Source: Methylobacterium segetis (lineage in GTDB: Bacteria > Pseudomonadota > Alphaproteobacteria > Rhizobiales > Beijerinckiaceae). From it: a stretch of 48,695 nt of DNA. The notes below the pieces were generated by a model that worked only from the letters and a program-made list of their open reading frames with translations, was not told the origin of the DNA and ran no database searches. Numbering within the stretch: position 1 is the stretch's first letter; each line of letters opens with the position of its first letter. This document shows positions 17,491-26,276 of the stretch, piece by piece. The stretch lies in NCBI RefSeq assembly GCF_004348265.1, contig NZ_SMNT01000037.1, forward strand, positions 1 to 48,695, read 5' to 3'. Made by a program: the position numbers and the translations under genes.

Positions 17491-17931
17491 TCAGGCCCTG
17501 TTCGCGAGCGCCTCGCGGACCGTGCTCGCCACCGCGCCGTCGCGCAGGTGGCGGGCGACGAGGAGGGCGTCCGGCATCAGCTCGGCCGCCGCGGGATCGC
17601 TGTTCGCGACCTCGCTCGCCAGCACGATGCGCAGGCCGGGGCGGAGCGCCCGCGCCTCGAGCGCCAGTCGTGCGCAGCAGAGTTCACCCTCCAGCGAGAC
17701 GTCGGCGACGAGGACGTCGACGGGGAGCCCGAGGGCGAGGACGGTGAGCGCGTCGATCCCGCAATCGCAGGCCGTGGCGCTGTAGCCGGCTCGCCGGACC
17801 TGCCCCGCGATCTCCTCGCGCCACTGCTTCTGGCGTCCGGCTATGAGAACCTGAACCCCGTAGACGCTCGCCCTGGCATCGGTCCGGGCGACGGCGCTCA
17901 TGGCAGCGGATCCGATTTCAGGACGAGCCAT
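17491..17931 (-). CDS. Stand-alone receiver-like protein (degenerate)
   Basis: The 146-residue product has a CheY-like pattern: a first strand VQVLIAG, a helix, then [10 protein letters not shown] with Asp77 at the phosphoacceptor position and [12 protein letters not shown] as the fourth strand. After the first strand the acidic pair expected for Mg binding is missing (AGRQ), and the Lys after the last strand is not evident. It is therefore probably a pseudo-receiver. There is no output domain. The ATG at 17931 is preferred over 17961 because GAGG lies just upstream. The divergent neighbour is argJ. Confidence 0.55.
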   Translation of the reverse strand: MARPEIGSAAMSAVARTDARASVYGVQVLIAGRQKQWREEIAGQVRRAGYSATACDCGIDALTVLALGLPVDVLVADVSLEGELCCARLALEARALRPGLRIVLASEVANSDPAAAELMPDALLVARHLRDGAVASTVREALANRA

Positions 17932-18135
17932 CGCGCCCTCGACGTCGTGTTCGCGTTGCATCGCAGCATGCTAGTCCGAGGGCGCGTGCCGGCACAAGAC
18001 CCCCGCCGCATTTGCGCCGCAAGCCTGAACGGAGTGCCTGCCTTTCGGGCAGGGAAGCATGGCCGGCATGCGGTTGACGCAGGCGGGGCGGGCGGGCAAC
18101 ACGGCCGCGCCCCTCCGAAGGAGCCTGCGAGATCG

Positions 18136-19386
18136 ATGTCGTCCGCCAAGTCGCCGCCCGTATCGCCGCTCGCCCCCGAATCGGTGCCCGCGCTGCCGCC
18201 GGTTCCGGGCGTGCGGCTCGCCACCGCGCAGGCCGGCATCCGCTATTCGGGGCGCACCGACGTGCTCTATGTCGGCCTGGAACCCGGCACCCGGGCGGCG
18301 GGCGTCTTCACGCGCTCGAAATGCCCCTCGGCGCCGGTGGATTGGTGCCGCGAAGCCCTGCGCGGCGAATCGGCCCGGGCCCTCGTCGTCAATTCGGGCA
18401 ATGCCAACGCCTTCACCGGCTCGAAGGGCCGCGAGGCCGTCGCGCTCACGGCCCGGATCGCGGCCGCGGCCGCGGGCTGCCCCGAGGACGCGATCTTCAT
18501 CGCCTCGACGGGCGTGATCGGCGAACCCCTCGACGCGACGAAGTTCGAGGGCGTGCTCGCCGATTGCGCGGCCCGCGCCGAGGACGGCCCCGGCGCCTGG
18601 GACGCGGCCGCCCGCGCCATCATGACGACCGACACCTTCCCGAAGCTCGCGACCCGCACGGCCGAGATCGCGGGCACGCGGGTGACGCTCAACGGCATCG
18701 CCAAGGGCGCCGGCATGATCGCGCCCGACATGGCGACGATGCTCTCCTTCGTGTTCACGGATGCGAGCCTGCCCCAGCCCGTGCTGCAGGCGCTGCTGAC
18801 CGAGGGGGCGGACAGGAGCTTCAACTGCGTCACCGTGGACGGCGACACCTCGACCTCCGACACCCTGCTGCTGTTCGCCACCGCCCGCGCCGGCAACGCG
18901 GCGATCGGGGATGCCGCCGACCCGCGCCTCGCCGAGTTCCGCGCGGCCCTCGACGACCTCCTGATCGAGCTCGCCCAGCTCGTCGCGAAGGACGGGGAAG
19001 GCGCGCGCAAGTTCGTCACCGTCGCCGTCGAGGGGGCCGAGAGCGACGCTTCGGCGCGCCGCATCGCGCTCTCCATCGCCAATTCGCCGCTGGTCAAGAC
19101 GGCGGTGGCGGGCGAGGACGCGAATTGGGGCCGGGTCGTCATGGCGGTCGGCAAGGCGGGCGAGCCCGCCGACCGGGACCGCCTCGCGATCTGGTTCGGC
19201 GACGTGCGGGTGGCAGTCTCGGGCGCCCGGGACCCCGCTTACAGCGAGGCTGCGGCGAGCGCCGTGATGCGCGAGGCCGCCGTCACGATCCGGGTCGATC
19301 TCGGCCTCGGGCAGGGCCGGGCCCGCGTCTGGACCTGCGACCTCACCAAGGGCTACATCGAGATCAACGGGGATTACCGCTCGTGA
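18136..19386 (+). CDS. argJ: Bifunctional ornithine acetyltransferase / N-acetylglutamate synthase
   Basis: The protein has 416 residues. It transfers acetyl from N-acetylornithine to glutamate (and acetyl-CoA to glutamate if bifunctional), closing the arginine cycle. It is made as one chain that cuts itself before Thr201 in [14 protein letters not shown], and that Thr is the nucleophile. Other family blocks are [29 protein letters not shown] and [16 protein letters not shown], and the chain ends DYRS. The ATG at 18136 is chosen for the family length. The stop overlaps the next gene (GTGA), so the arg gene leads a three-gene coupled unit. Confidence 0.96.
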   Translation: MSSAKSPPVSPLAPESVPALPPVPGVRLATAQAGIRYSGRTDVLYVGLEPGTRAAGVFTRSKCPSAPVDWCREALRGESARALVVNSGNANAFTGSKGREAVALTARIAAAAAGCPEDAIFIASTGVIGEPLDATKFEGVLADCAARAEDGPGAWDAAARAIMTTDTFPKLATRTAEIAGTRVTLNGIAKGAGMIAPDMATMLSFVFTDASLPQPVLQALLTEGADRSFNCVTVDGDTSTSDTLLLFATARAGNAAIGDAADPRLAEFRAALDDLLIELAQLVAKDGEGARKFVTVAVEGAESDASARRIALSIANSPLVKTAVAGEDANWGRVVMAVGKAGEPADRDRLAIWFGDVRVAVSGARDPAYSEAAASAVMREAAVTIRVDLGLGQGRARVWTCDLTKGYIEINGDYRS

Positions 19387-20117
19387 GGGCGCTTCCCCTC
19401 GCGGCCCTCGGCCTCGCCGCGCTCGGGCTCGCGGCGCCTCTCCGCGCGGAGGAGGGCGGCCCCGGCGACGGGCTGATCAGCGTGATCGGCCGGGCGCGCA
19501 CCGAGACGGCGCCCGATTTCGCGAGCGTCGAGATCGGCGTCGAGGCCCGGGGCGCGACGCCGGCCGCGGCCCTCGACGGCACCAGCGAGGCCGCGCGCCG
19601 CATCGTGGCGCTCGCCGCCGAGTTCGGCGTGCCCGAGAGCGACATCGGCACCACCGCGGTCACGCTCCAGCCCGTCACCCGCACGATCCGCCAGCCCGAC
19701 GGCACCGTCACCGAGAAGGCGGACGGCTATCGCGCCGCCAACCAGGTGCGCCTGCGCCTCGCCGAGATGGGCCGCCTCGGCGACCTGATGCGCCGCGCGC
19801 TGGAGGCGGGGGCCAACCGCATCGACGGCGTCGGCTTCGGCCTCAAGGACCCGGAGGCGGCCGAGGCCGCCGTGCGGGTCGCCGCGATGAAGGATGCGGG
19901 CGCCCAGGCCGCGCGGCTCGCCGAGGCCGCCGGGGTGAAGCTCGGCCGCGTGGTCTCGATCCAGGCGCCGCCCCGCGCGAGCGTCCCCCCGCCGATCCTG
20001 ATGGCCGCGCCCGCGCCGATGCGCGCGAAGGGCCGCGGCGGCGTCGCCGTGCCCCTCGTCGCCGGCACGATCGAGGCGAGTGCCGAGGTGGCCGCCACCT
20101 TCGCGATCCTGCCGTGA
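19383..20117 (+). CDS. Exported SIMPL domain (DUF541) protein
   Basis: The protein has 244 residues and starts at GTG 19383, inside the argJ stop (GTGA). The N-terminus is a signal peptide ([19 protein letters not shown]). The SIMPL domain follows: [86 protein letters not shown] proteins such as the Brucella BP26 antigen form periplasmic ring-like assemblies of unclear function. Its translation coupling to argJ is odd for an exported protein and is probably positional. Confidence 0.88.
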   Translation: MRALPLAALGLAALGLAAPLRAEEGGPGDGLISVIGRARTETAPDFASVEIGVEARGATPAAALDGTSEAARRIVALAAEFGVPESDIGTTAVTLQPVTRTIRQPDGTVTEKADGYRAANQVRLRLAEMGRLGDLMRRALEAGANRIDGVGFGLKDPEAAEAAVRVAAMKDAGAQAARLAEAAGVKLGRVVSIQAPPRASVPPPILMAAPAPMRAKGRGGVAVPLVAGTIEASAEVAATFAILP

Positions 20118-20536
20118 GCGGGCCCGCGCCGCTCCGCCTCCTCCTCGTCGTCGCCGTCGCGCTCGTCGACGCCGACGGGCGGGTGCTCCTCGCCCAGCGC
20201 CCGCCCGGCAAGCAGCTCGCGGGGCTGTGGGAATTCCCCGGCGGCAAGGTCGAGCCCGGCGAGCGGCCCGAGGCGACGCTGATCCGGGAACTGGCGGAGG
20301 AACTCGGCATCGCGGTCGAGGAGCCGTGCCTCGCACCGCTCACCTTCGCGAGCCACGCCTACCCGGATTTCCACCTCCTGATGCCGCTCTACGTCTGCCG
20401 CCGCTGGGAGGGCGCGCCCCGGGCCCTCGAAGGGCAGGCCCTGCGCTGGGTGCGCCCGCGGGCGCTGCGCGACATGCCGATGCCGCCGGCCGACGCGCCG
20501 CTGATCCCGTTCCTGATCGACCTGCTGGGGCCTTAG
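20114..20536 (+). CDS. mutT: 8-oxo-dGTP diphosphatase (MutT)
   Basis: The 140-residue product has a perfect Nudix box at residues 44-66 (G-x5-E-x7-RE-L-x-EE-x-G-I, in GGKVEPGERPEA then TLIRELAEELGI). It keeps the MutT opening VDADGRVLLAQRPPGKQLAGLWEFPGG. It removes oxidised guanine nucleotides from the pool. It starts at GTG 20114, overlapping the SIMPL gene stop, the last of three coupled genes. It is convergent with a minus-strand gene 6 bp away. Confidence 0.92.
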   Translation: MSGPAPLRLLLVVAVALVDADGRVLLAQRPPGKQLAGLWEFPGGKVEPGERPEATLIRELAEELGIAVEEPCLAPLTFASHAYPDFHLLMPLYVCRRWEGAPRALEGQALRWVRPRALRDMPMPPADAPLIPFLIDLLGP

Positions 20537-20542
20537 GGCGCC

Positions 20543-21901
20543 TCAGGCGTCCGTGAGCCCGGTCGCCGTGCCCGCGAACAGGGTGGGGCGGAAGCGGGTG
20601 GGGCGCCACGCGGTCCCGTCGAGGCCTGTCTCCTCGCCGCGGCGGACGGGGGCGGCCTTGGCGGCCTGCCCGCGGCAGGCGAGGCGCCCGTCCGCCTCGA
20701 GGCGCAGGGCGAGGAGGCTCTCGGGGCATCCCAGATGCGCGGGCTCGGCGAGGCCGAAGGCGAGGTCGTCGAGGCCGCGGGCGCCGGTGATCACGAAATC
20801 CTCGTCCACGGCGAGCACGTCGGTGACGGCGACGCGGCCCTTCGCGAAGGCGAGGCGCGGGTTGCGGCCGGTGAGGCGCGTGGGTGCGCGATGGGCGAAG
20901 CCGATCGTCCGCAGGGTGGGGGGAAGCGCGCCCTGCGCGAGCGCGGGCTCGAGGAAGGCCGGCACGACGAGATGCGTGGGCACGGGGCGCAGGAGGGCTG
21001 CGGCGAGCGCCGCCCCGTCGAAGACCGGCAGAGTCTCCAGGCTGGCGCCTGCGACGAGCGCTGCGCCGAGGCCGGTGACGACGCCGCGCAGGTCTCCCGG
21101 CGGAACGAGGCTGAGGATGCGCTCGCCCGGCCCGACCCGGGTCGCGACGAGATGCACGGCGACGGCAGCGAGCAGGGCATCCCCCGGCCGGTGGACGGGG
21201 CGGGCGGGGTCGCCGTTCGCGAAGCTGATCAGGCCCCCCCCGGTATCGGCGGCGACGGGCCCGGCGCGCCGGTCGAGGACCATCTCGTCGAGGTTGATCA
21301 CGCCGTCCGGAACGTCGGGGCCGAAGGCGGCGAGGTAGCGCAGGCCGAAATAGCGCGCCGCCGCCCGGCACAGGCGCTCGGCCGGCCGCGACTCCCCGAG
21401 CCGGGTCTGCGTGAGGACGGCGCTGAGGGCCGCCGCCTCGATGCCGGCGGCGAGCTGATCCTCGTCCCATGTCGCGGGCAGGAGGCATGGCACGTGGCCC
21501 GCCGCCTCCACCGCGAGATGGGCGACGAGGCCCTCGGTGCTGCCGGGAAGCGCCAGCCCGATGCGGCTGCCGGGGGGAAGCGGCCACGCGCGCAGGCCGC
21601 AGGCGAGGCGCGAGACGATCTCGGCCGCCGCGCCGTAGGTCCAGGTCATGGCCGGCCGGCCGCTCCAGGCCGCCTTGTCCGCCGCGTCGAGCAGGGCGAC
21701 GCGGGCGGGGTGGCGCCGCCCGGTGGCCGCGAGCAGGGCGCAGAGGCCCGTCCGCCGCAGGGGCACCTCGGCCGGGTCGGAACGTGGATCGGCCGGCGAT
21801 TCGGGGGCGGAGGCCGGCGCGCGCGGGACGGCGAGGGCCGCCCATCCGGGCGGGCCCTGAAGATCGGAGGCCCTCGGTAAGACAGCAGCCTGCGCCGACA
21901 C
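20543..21901 (-). CDS. Degenerate AMP-binding (ANL-fold) protein
   Basis: The protein has 452 residues and starts at GTG 21901. It aligns by pattern with the acyl-CoA synthetase large domain: ALLAATGRRHPARVALLDAADK, MTWTYGAAAEIVSRLACGLRA, GSRIGLALPGSTEGLVAHLAVEAAGHVPCLLP, and GERILSLVPPGDLRGVVTGLGAALVAGASL. The ATP loop (S/T-G-T-T-G-x-P-K) is replaced by ISFANGDPARPVHRP, no YG-x-T-E motif is seen, and the C-terminal lid with the catalytic Lys is missing (usual full length is about 500-650). It is probably a pseudoenzyme or a binding protein of hopanoid- or fatty-acid-type ligands. That assignment is inference. A CtrA-like box lies upstream. Confidence 0.6.
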   Translation of the reverse strand: MSAQAAVLPRASDLQGPPGWAALAVPRAPASAPESPADPRSDPAEVPLRRTGLCALLAATGRRHPARVALLDAADKAAWSGRPAMTWTYGAAAEIVSRLACGLRAWPLPPGSRIGLALPGSTEGLVAHLAVEAAGHVPCLLPATWDEDQLAAGIEAAALSAVLTQTRLGESRPAERLCRAAARYFGLRYLAAFGPDVPDGVINLDEMVLDRRAGPVAADTGGGLISFANGDPARPVHRPGDALLAAVAVHLVATRVGPGERILSLVPPGDLRGVVTGLGAALVAGASLETLPVFDGAALAAALLRPVPTHLVVPAFLEPALAQGALPPTLRTIGFAHRAPTRLTGRNPRLAFAKGRVAVTDVLAVDEDFVITGARGLDDLAFGLAEPAHLGCPESLLALRLEADGRLACRGQAAKAAPVRRGEETGLDGTAWRPTRFRPTLFAGTATGLTDA

Positions 21902-22307
21902 CTGCGCCCCACTTCCCTGAAGCCAGCGATGGATCGCGTGAGATGGCCTCGTTGATGGGACTTTAAGGTTAACCGATCCCTAATTTCTCATCGGGAGGGG
22001 AGCGAGGCGGGCGGAGGGCCGCCCTCGAGGGGTGGCTCGGGGCGGCCGTTTGCCCTATGCATCCGCGCCGTCGCCGGATACCGGAATGGCTGCGGTGTCA
22101 TGTCTTCGCCGTATTCCGGAGGAAAGCAGGCCGCCCTGTCGTTCGAGCGGAGCCGCGAGGCACCCGCGCCCGCACGGCGCCGCCCGGGCCGGCGTGCCGG
22201 TCGACGGCGCGCCCCGGGCGAGGCCTCCGGCGCGCGGCTCGAACGCGATACGGTTCCCGGTCGTCCCGATCCGGTTCTACACGACGCACTCCAAGGGGTC
22301 AGAGCTG
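21902..22307. other. Divergent intergenic region (406 bp)
   Basis: It lies between the degenerate ANL gene and the IalB-family gene. It contains a CtrA-like box at 21969-21983 and an AT-rich patch around 21961-21992. I see no gene that I can support in the rest. Short frames on both strands here are Arg/Pro-rich and look like GC noise. Confidence 0.5.
21969..21983. promoter_or_regulatory. Candidate CtrA box
   Basis: TTAACCGATCCCTAA matches the alphaproteobacterial CtrA pattern TTAA-N7-TTAA with one change (last half CTAA). It lies in a locally AT-rich patch, 67 bp from the start of the minus-strand ANL-like gene and about 325 bp from the IalB gene. DivL, which acts in the pathway that controls CtrA, is encoded in the same window. 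Short motif, so chance match is possible. Confidence 0.4.
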
Positions 22308-23090
22308 ATGTTCTTCGCCAACAGCCAGGCGCGCCTCACGCGCAAAGCCGCGTTCCTCGCGCTCGCCGGCAGCCTCGTCGCCGGTCCGGCCCTCGCCCAG
22401 GCGCAGCCGAAGGGCAAGCCGGCTCCGGCCGCCCCGGCCCCCGCCGCCCCTGCCCCGGCCGCGCCCACCCAGGCGCCGCAGACCCCGGCGGCCCAGCAGC
22501 AGACCGGCCCGCAGATCATCAACGTGAAGTCCGAGCCGAGCCAGGCCGACTGGACCAAGGTCTGCGGCAAGGACCAGGGCTCGGGCACCGACGTCTGCTA
22601 CACGACCCGCGATTTCGTCTCCGACCAGGGCCAGCCCGTGCTGGCGGTCGCCGTCTACGACATGAAGAACGCCCAGACGAAGCAGGAGGTGCGGGTGGTG
22701 CGCTACCTGCTGCCCCTCGGCCTGCTCCTGCAGCCGGGCATCCGCTTCACCGTCGACGGCCAGCAGCCCACCGCCGGCCGCTTCGCGGTCTGCTTCCCGA
22801 ACGGCTGCTTCGCCGAGGCGCCCCAGCTCGATGCCGGCGTCGTCGCCGCGATGAAGAAGGGCACCACCCTCAACGTCTCGGTCCAGAACCAGACCCAGCG
22901 CGAGGTCACCTTCGCGGTCCCGCTCGCGGGCTTCGGCAAGGCCTTCGACGGCCCGGCCATGGACCCGAAGGTGCTGGAGGAGCAGCAGAAGAAGCTCCAG
23001 TCCGAGCTCGAGAAGCGCAGCGACGACATGCGCAAGAAGCTCGAGGCGGAGAAGGGCGGCGCGGCCGCCACCGCCGCCCCGAAGCCGTAA
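22308..23090 (+). CDS. Invasion-associated locus B (IalB) family exported protein
   Basis: The protein has 260 residues. A signal peptide (LALAGSLVAGPALAQA) is followed by an Ala/Pro linker (about residues 30-68). The IalB domain follows, with WTKVC, DVCYTTRDFVSDQGQPVLAVAVYD, LLPLGLLLQPGIRFTVD, AVCFPNGCFAEAP and NVSVQNQ. Four Cys in two pairs suggest two disulfides, as in the family. A charged coiled-coil-like tail (EEQQKKLQSELEKRSDDMRKKLEAEK) follows. Members in free-living Methylobacterium are periplasmic proteins of unknown role. The ATG at 22308 has AAGGGG upstream. A bidirectional terminator follows. Confidence 0.88.
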   Translation: MFFANSQARLTRKAAFLALAGSLVAGPALAQAQPKGKPAPAAPAPAAPAPAAPTQAPQTPAAQQQTGPQIINVKSEPSQADWTKVCGKDQGSGTDVCYTTRDFVSDQGQPVLAVAVYDMKNAQTKQEVRVVRYLLPLGLLLQPGIRFTVDGQQPTAGRFAVCFPNGCFAEAPQLDAGVVAAMKKGTTLNVSVQNQTQREVTFAVPLAGFGKAFDGPAMDPKVLEEQQKKLQSELEKRSDDMRKKLEAEKGGAAATAAPKP

Positions 23091-23127
23091 GCCCGGCCGG
23101 ACGCATCAGGTTTTCTCGGAACGCGGG

Positions 23128-23151
23128 AGGCCGGGCAGCGATGCCCGGCCT
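23128..23151. terminator. Bidirectional terminator hairpin
   Basis: AGGCCGGGCA-GCGA-TGCCCGGCCT is a perfect 10-bp stem with a 4-nt loop. It lies 37 bp after the IalB gene and 42 bp before the convergent hspQ stop. The plus strand continues CTTCG and lacks a long U run, as usual in GC-rich genomes. Confidence 0.7.
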
Positions 23152-23193
23152 CTTCGCATGTCGGGAGGGGCTGGGCCGCCGGGCGGCCCCGGC

Positions 23194-23532
23194 TCAGTTC
23201 GGGTGGCGGTCGCGGACGCGGTAGGCGCCGCTCGAATCCTGCTCGAAGACGTCGGCGATGCCGGCATGGCGCAGGGCCTCGCCCGAGGTGTCCGGAACGA
23301 GGTTCTGCTCGGAGACGTAGGCGACGTACTCCGACTCCGCATTCTCCGCGAGCAGGTGGTAGAAGGGCTGGTCCTTGCGCGGCCGCACGTCCTCGGGGAT
23401 CGCGAGCCACCAGTCCTCGGTGTTGTCGAACACCGGATCCACGTCGAACACGATGCCCCGGAAGGGGTAGATGCGGTGGCGAACGACGTCGCCGAGGCCG
23501 AATTTCGCGTTTCTCATCCTGAGAGCGGTCAT
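23194..23532 (-). CDS. hspQ: Heat shock protein HspQ (YccV-like hemimethylated-DNA-binding)
   Basis: The product has 112 residues. The core reads FGLGDVVRHRIYPFRGIVFDVDPVF, WWLAIPEDVRPRKDQPFYHLLAENAESEYVAYVSEQNL, matching HspQ (about 105 residues). In enterobacteria HspQ enhances and is degraded by Lon, and was also described as binding hemimethylated oriC. The ATG at 23532 is chosen because the family begins a few residues later. It lies 64 bp upstream of the CoA-lyase gene stop on the same strand and may be its downstream partner. Confidence 0.9.
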   Translation of the reverse strand: MTALRMRNAKFGLGDVVRHRIYPFRGIVFDVDPVFDNTEDWWLAIPEDVRPRKDQPFYHLLAENAESEYVAYVSEQNLVPDTSGEALRHAGIADVFEQDSSGAYRVRDRHPN

Positions 23533-23596
23533 GGTCGTCAAGATAGGTCCCGGCCGGGCGCCTGTCAGTGCGCCGGCCGGGCGGGTTCGTGGGTGA

Positions 23597-24646
23597 TCAG
23601 GAAAGTTTGTAGACTTTCGCGAGTTCCGGATCCTTCTGCGCCACAAGCTTGGCGAGGTCGACGATGACCTTGGCCTGCTTCCAGGTGGCGTCGTCCTGCA
23701 TCTTGCCGTCGAGCATCACGGCGCCCGTCCCGTCCGGCATCGCCTCGACGATGCGCACGGCGAAGGCGACCTCCTCCGGATCGGGAGCGAAGACGGTCTT
23801 GGCCAGCGCCACCTGGCTCGGGTGCAGCGTCCAGGCGCCGGCGCAGCCCATCAGGAAGGCGTTGCGGAACTGGACCTCGCAGGCCGCGGAATCCGAGAAG
23901 TCGCCGAAGGGGCCGTAGAAGGCCTTGATGCCGTTGGCCATGCAGGCATCGACCATCCGCGCGATGGTGTAGTGCCAGAGGTCCTGCTGGGCGGAGGCGC
24001 GGGGCGCGTCGCCCGCGGGATCGGCGATGACGCGGTAATCCGGGTGGCCGCCGCCGACCCGGGTGGTCTTCATGCCGCGGGAGGCGGCGAGATCGGCCGG
24101 CCCGAGGCTCATGCCGTGCATGCGGGGCGAGGCGCTGGCGATGGCGTCGACGTTGGCGACGCCCTCCGCGGTCTCCAGGATGGCGTGGACGAGGATGGGC
24201 TTGCCGACCCCGTGGCGCGCCTCGAGCTGGGCGAGGAGCTGGTCGATGTAGTGGATGTCCCAGGGACCCTCGACCTTGGGCACCATCACGACGTCGAGCT
24301 TGTCGCCGACCTCCGCCACGATCTCGAACAGGTCGTCGAGAATCCAGGGCGAGTTGAGGGCGTTGATGCGGGTCCACAGGCCGGTCCCGGAGGCCGCGAA
24401 GTCGGTGTCGCGGGCCATCGCCACGAAACCCTTGCGGGCGGCTTCCTTCTGGTCGGCCGGGACCGCATCCTCGAGGTTGCCGAGCACCACGTCGACGGTC
24501 TTGGCGAGCTCCGGCACGCGGGCGCGGACCTTGTCGTTGTGGGGCGGCACGAAGTGGATCATCCGCTCGAGCCGGACCGGCAGATCGCGGAAGGGGGCGG
24601 GAGCTCCGGTGGCGAGCGGCTGGAAGAAGCGGCGCGGCAGTTTCAT
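23597..24646 (-). CDS. HpcH/HpaI-type CoA-ester lyase (malyl-CoA-lyase-like)
   Basis: The protein has 349 residues. It has the TIM-barrel fold of citrate-lyase beta/malyl-CoA lyase enzymes. Seen residues are Arg93 in [11 protein letters not shown] (carboxylate binding), Glu158 in [12 protein letters not shown] and Asp185 in [11 protein letters not shown] (Mg ligands). The later GPFGDFSD and LHPSQVALA segments are shared with malyl-CoA lyases. From memory, the classical Methylobacterium mclA product is about 324 residues with a different N-terminus. This one opens [14 protein letters not shown] and belongs to the longer paralogue family found in Bradyrhizobium and relatives. The substrate may be malyl-, methylmalyl- or citramalyl-CoA. 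I therefore give no symbol. Confidence 0.85.
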   Translation of the reverse strand: MKLPRRFFQPLATGAPAPFRDLPVRLERMIHFVPPHNDKVRARVPELAKTVDVVLGNLEDAVPADQKEAARKGFVAMARDTDFAASGTGLWTRINALNSPWILDDLFEIVAEVGDKLDVVMVPKVEGPWDIHYIDQLLAQLEARHGVGKPILVHAILETAEGVANVDAIASASPRMHGMSLGPADLAASRGMKTTRVGGGHPDYRVIADPAGDAPRASAQQDLWHYTIARMVDACMANGIKAFYGPFGDFSDSAACEVQFRNAFLMGCAGAWTLHPSQVALAKTVFAPDPEEVAFAVRIVEAMPDGTGAVMLDGKMQDDATWKQAKVIVDLAKLVAQKDPELAKVYKLS

Positions 24647-24783
24647 GGTCGGTCCTCGGTCGGTTCGATTCGCTCCCGCGTAGTGCAAGCGTGGCCCCGG
24701 CGTAAAGCCGTCCTCTCGGGGGAGAGCCCCTCCGGTCGCGCGGGGCCGGGGCCGCGACAGGTGTTGCAGCGCACGCACGGTCA

Positions 24784-24800
24784 AGTTCCGTATCGGAACT
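24784..24800. promoter_or_regulatory. Operator-like palindrome in divergent lyase/patatin promoter region
   Basis: AGTTCCGTATCGGAACT has perfect 7-bp arms around TAT. It lies 138 bp upstream of the CoA-lyase start (minus strand) and 166 bp upstream of the patatin start (plus). It is the only clear repeat in this 319-bp divergent gap apart from a short CTCTC/GAGAG repeat near 24715. The rest shows no gene. Size and symmetry suit a dimeric repressor. The factor is unknown. Confidence 0.45.
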
Positions 24801-24965
24801 GGGCCGCACGGGGGACGTTTTCGACAACGAGGCGGGTCTCACCAGACTCCCCGCGAGACGCCCGGACAGACGGGCCTTCGTCGGCGACCGCGCCCGAGCG
24901 TGCGGCGAAGGGCTGTCGCCCGACAGACGTTTCTCGCGCGGGGTTCCCATCCGAGGACCAGGCAG

Positions 24966-26276
24966 ATGTCCGGACTGACCAAGCGGCACCTGCTCCTGTG
25001 CACCGCGCTGGCGATGCTCGGCACGGGCGCTTCCGGGATGGCACTCGCCGCGCCATCCTCGAAATCCCCGAGCCCGCAGGCCTCGGCCCCGGCGGGCGGG
25101 CGCGGGAGCGATCAGCGGGCGACCTTCACCCCGGGTGAGGCGGCGGCCGCGCGCCCGGCCGCACTGGCGGGGCCGGTCCGGATCGCGGGCGACGACGTTT
25201 CGGCCTTCCAGGGCCTCATCGACGGCGCCTCCGAGGCGCGCGAGCCCTGGCTGGTCCTCTCGGGCGGAGGCGAGAACGGGGCCTTCGCGGCGGGCCTGCT
25301 CTCGGGCTGGAGCGCGGCGGGCGACCGGCCGGCCTTCGGCGTGATCACGGGCGTCAGCACGGGGGCCCTCATCGCCCCCTTCGCCTTCATCGGAGCGGCG
25401 GGCGACCGGCCCCTCGAGACCGCCTACACCACGGTCACGGCGGCGGACGTGTTCGAGTTCGGCGGCACCAACGAGGCGCTGACGGACACCTGGCCCCTCA
25501 AGCGGCGGATCGCCCGCACGGTGACGCCCGAGCTGCTGAAGGCGGTCGCTTCCGAGCACGCCAAGGGCCGCAGGCTCCTCGTCGCCACCACCGAGGTCGA
25601 CACCGAGCGCCCGGTCCTGTGGGACATGGGCGCGATCGCGAGCGCGGGCGGCCCGAAGGCGCTGGAGCTGTTCCGGGCGATCGTGCTCGCCTCCTCGGCG
25701 GTGCCCGGCATCTTCCCGCCCGTAATGATCGACGCGCTCGCGCCCGACGGGAAGGCCTTCCAGGAAATGCACGCGGACGGCGGCACCACGGCCCCGTTCT
25801 ACCTCGCGCCGGCCCCGGCGATCACGGGGGCGGCCCCGGTCCGGATCCCGGCCCGGACCGTCTACGTCGTCGTCAACAACAAGCTGGCGCCCGACTTCCA
25901 GATCGCGAGCCGCACGACCCTGAGCGTGCTCGGCCGCTCGCTCTCGGCCGCCATCAAGGCGCAGACCCGGGCGGCACTGGCGCTGACCCGGACCTTCGCG
26001 GCGGCGAACGGGCTCGACGTGCAGGTCGCGGAGATCGACGGGCGCTTCGGGCAGACCTCGGCGGCGCCCTTCGACCAGGGCTACATGAAGGCCCTCTACG
26101 CCCATGGGGAGCGGCTGGGGCGCGCCGGCACCGCCTTCGCGACGCCGGACGCGCTGGCCCGGCGGGACGAGCCGGAAGCCGCCGGGGCGGCCCTCGCGAC
26201 GGGTTCCGTCAGGCCCGCGCCCCGCCCCCCGGGCGGCCGGGCGCAGGCCGCCTCGAGCGATCTCGCGCGCCGATGA
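24966..26276 (+). CDS. Exported patatin-like phospholipase
   Basis: The protein has 436 residues, with a signal peptide (HLLLCTALAMLGTGASGMALAA) and a linker to about residue 80. The patatin domain has the oxyanion loop LSGGGENGAFAAG, the nucleophile Ser131 in GVSTG, and the partner Asp271 in HADGG, a complete Ser-Asp dyad. The C-terminus is Pro/Ala/Arg-rich. A periplasmic or surface lipid acyl hydrolase is the likely activity. The ATG at 24966 gives the signal peptide, while the earlier in-frame GTG at 24900 would bury it. The stop lies inside the terminator arm shared with divL. Confidence 0.88.
   Translation: MSGLTKRHLLLCTALAMLGTGASGMALAAPSSKSPSPQASAPAGGRGSDQRATFTPGEAAAARPAALAGPVRIAGDDVSAFQGLIDGASEAREPWLVLSGGGENGAFAAGLLSGWSAAGDRPAFGVITGVSTGALIAPFAFIGAAGDRPLETAYTTVTAADVFEFGGTNEALTDTWPLKRRIARTVTPELLKAVASEHAKGRRLLVATTEVDTERPVLWDMGAIASAGGPKALELFRAIVLASSAVPGIFPPVMIDALAPDGKAFQEMHADGGTTAPFYLAPAPAITGAAPVRIPARTVYVVVNNKLAPDFQIASRTTLSVLGRSLSAAIKAQTRAALALTRTFAAANGLDVQVAEIDGRFGQTSAAPFDQGYMKALYAHGERLGRAGTAFATPDALARRDEPEAAGAALATGSVRPAPRPPGGRAQAASSDLARR

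Noticed and set aside
23565..26105. Minus-strand frame crossing the lyase and patatin genes
   Set aside because: Spans two real genes in other frames and their divergent promoter. Arg-rich translation.
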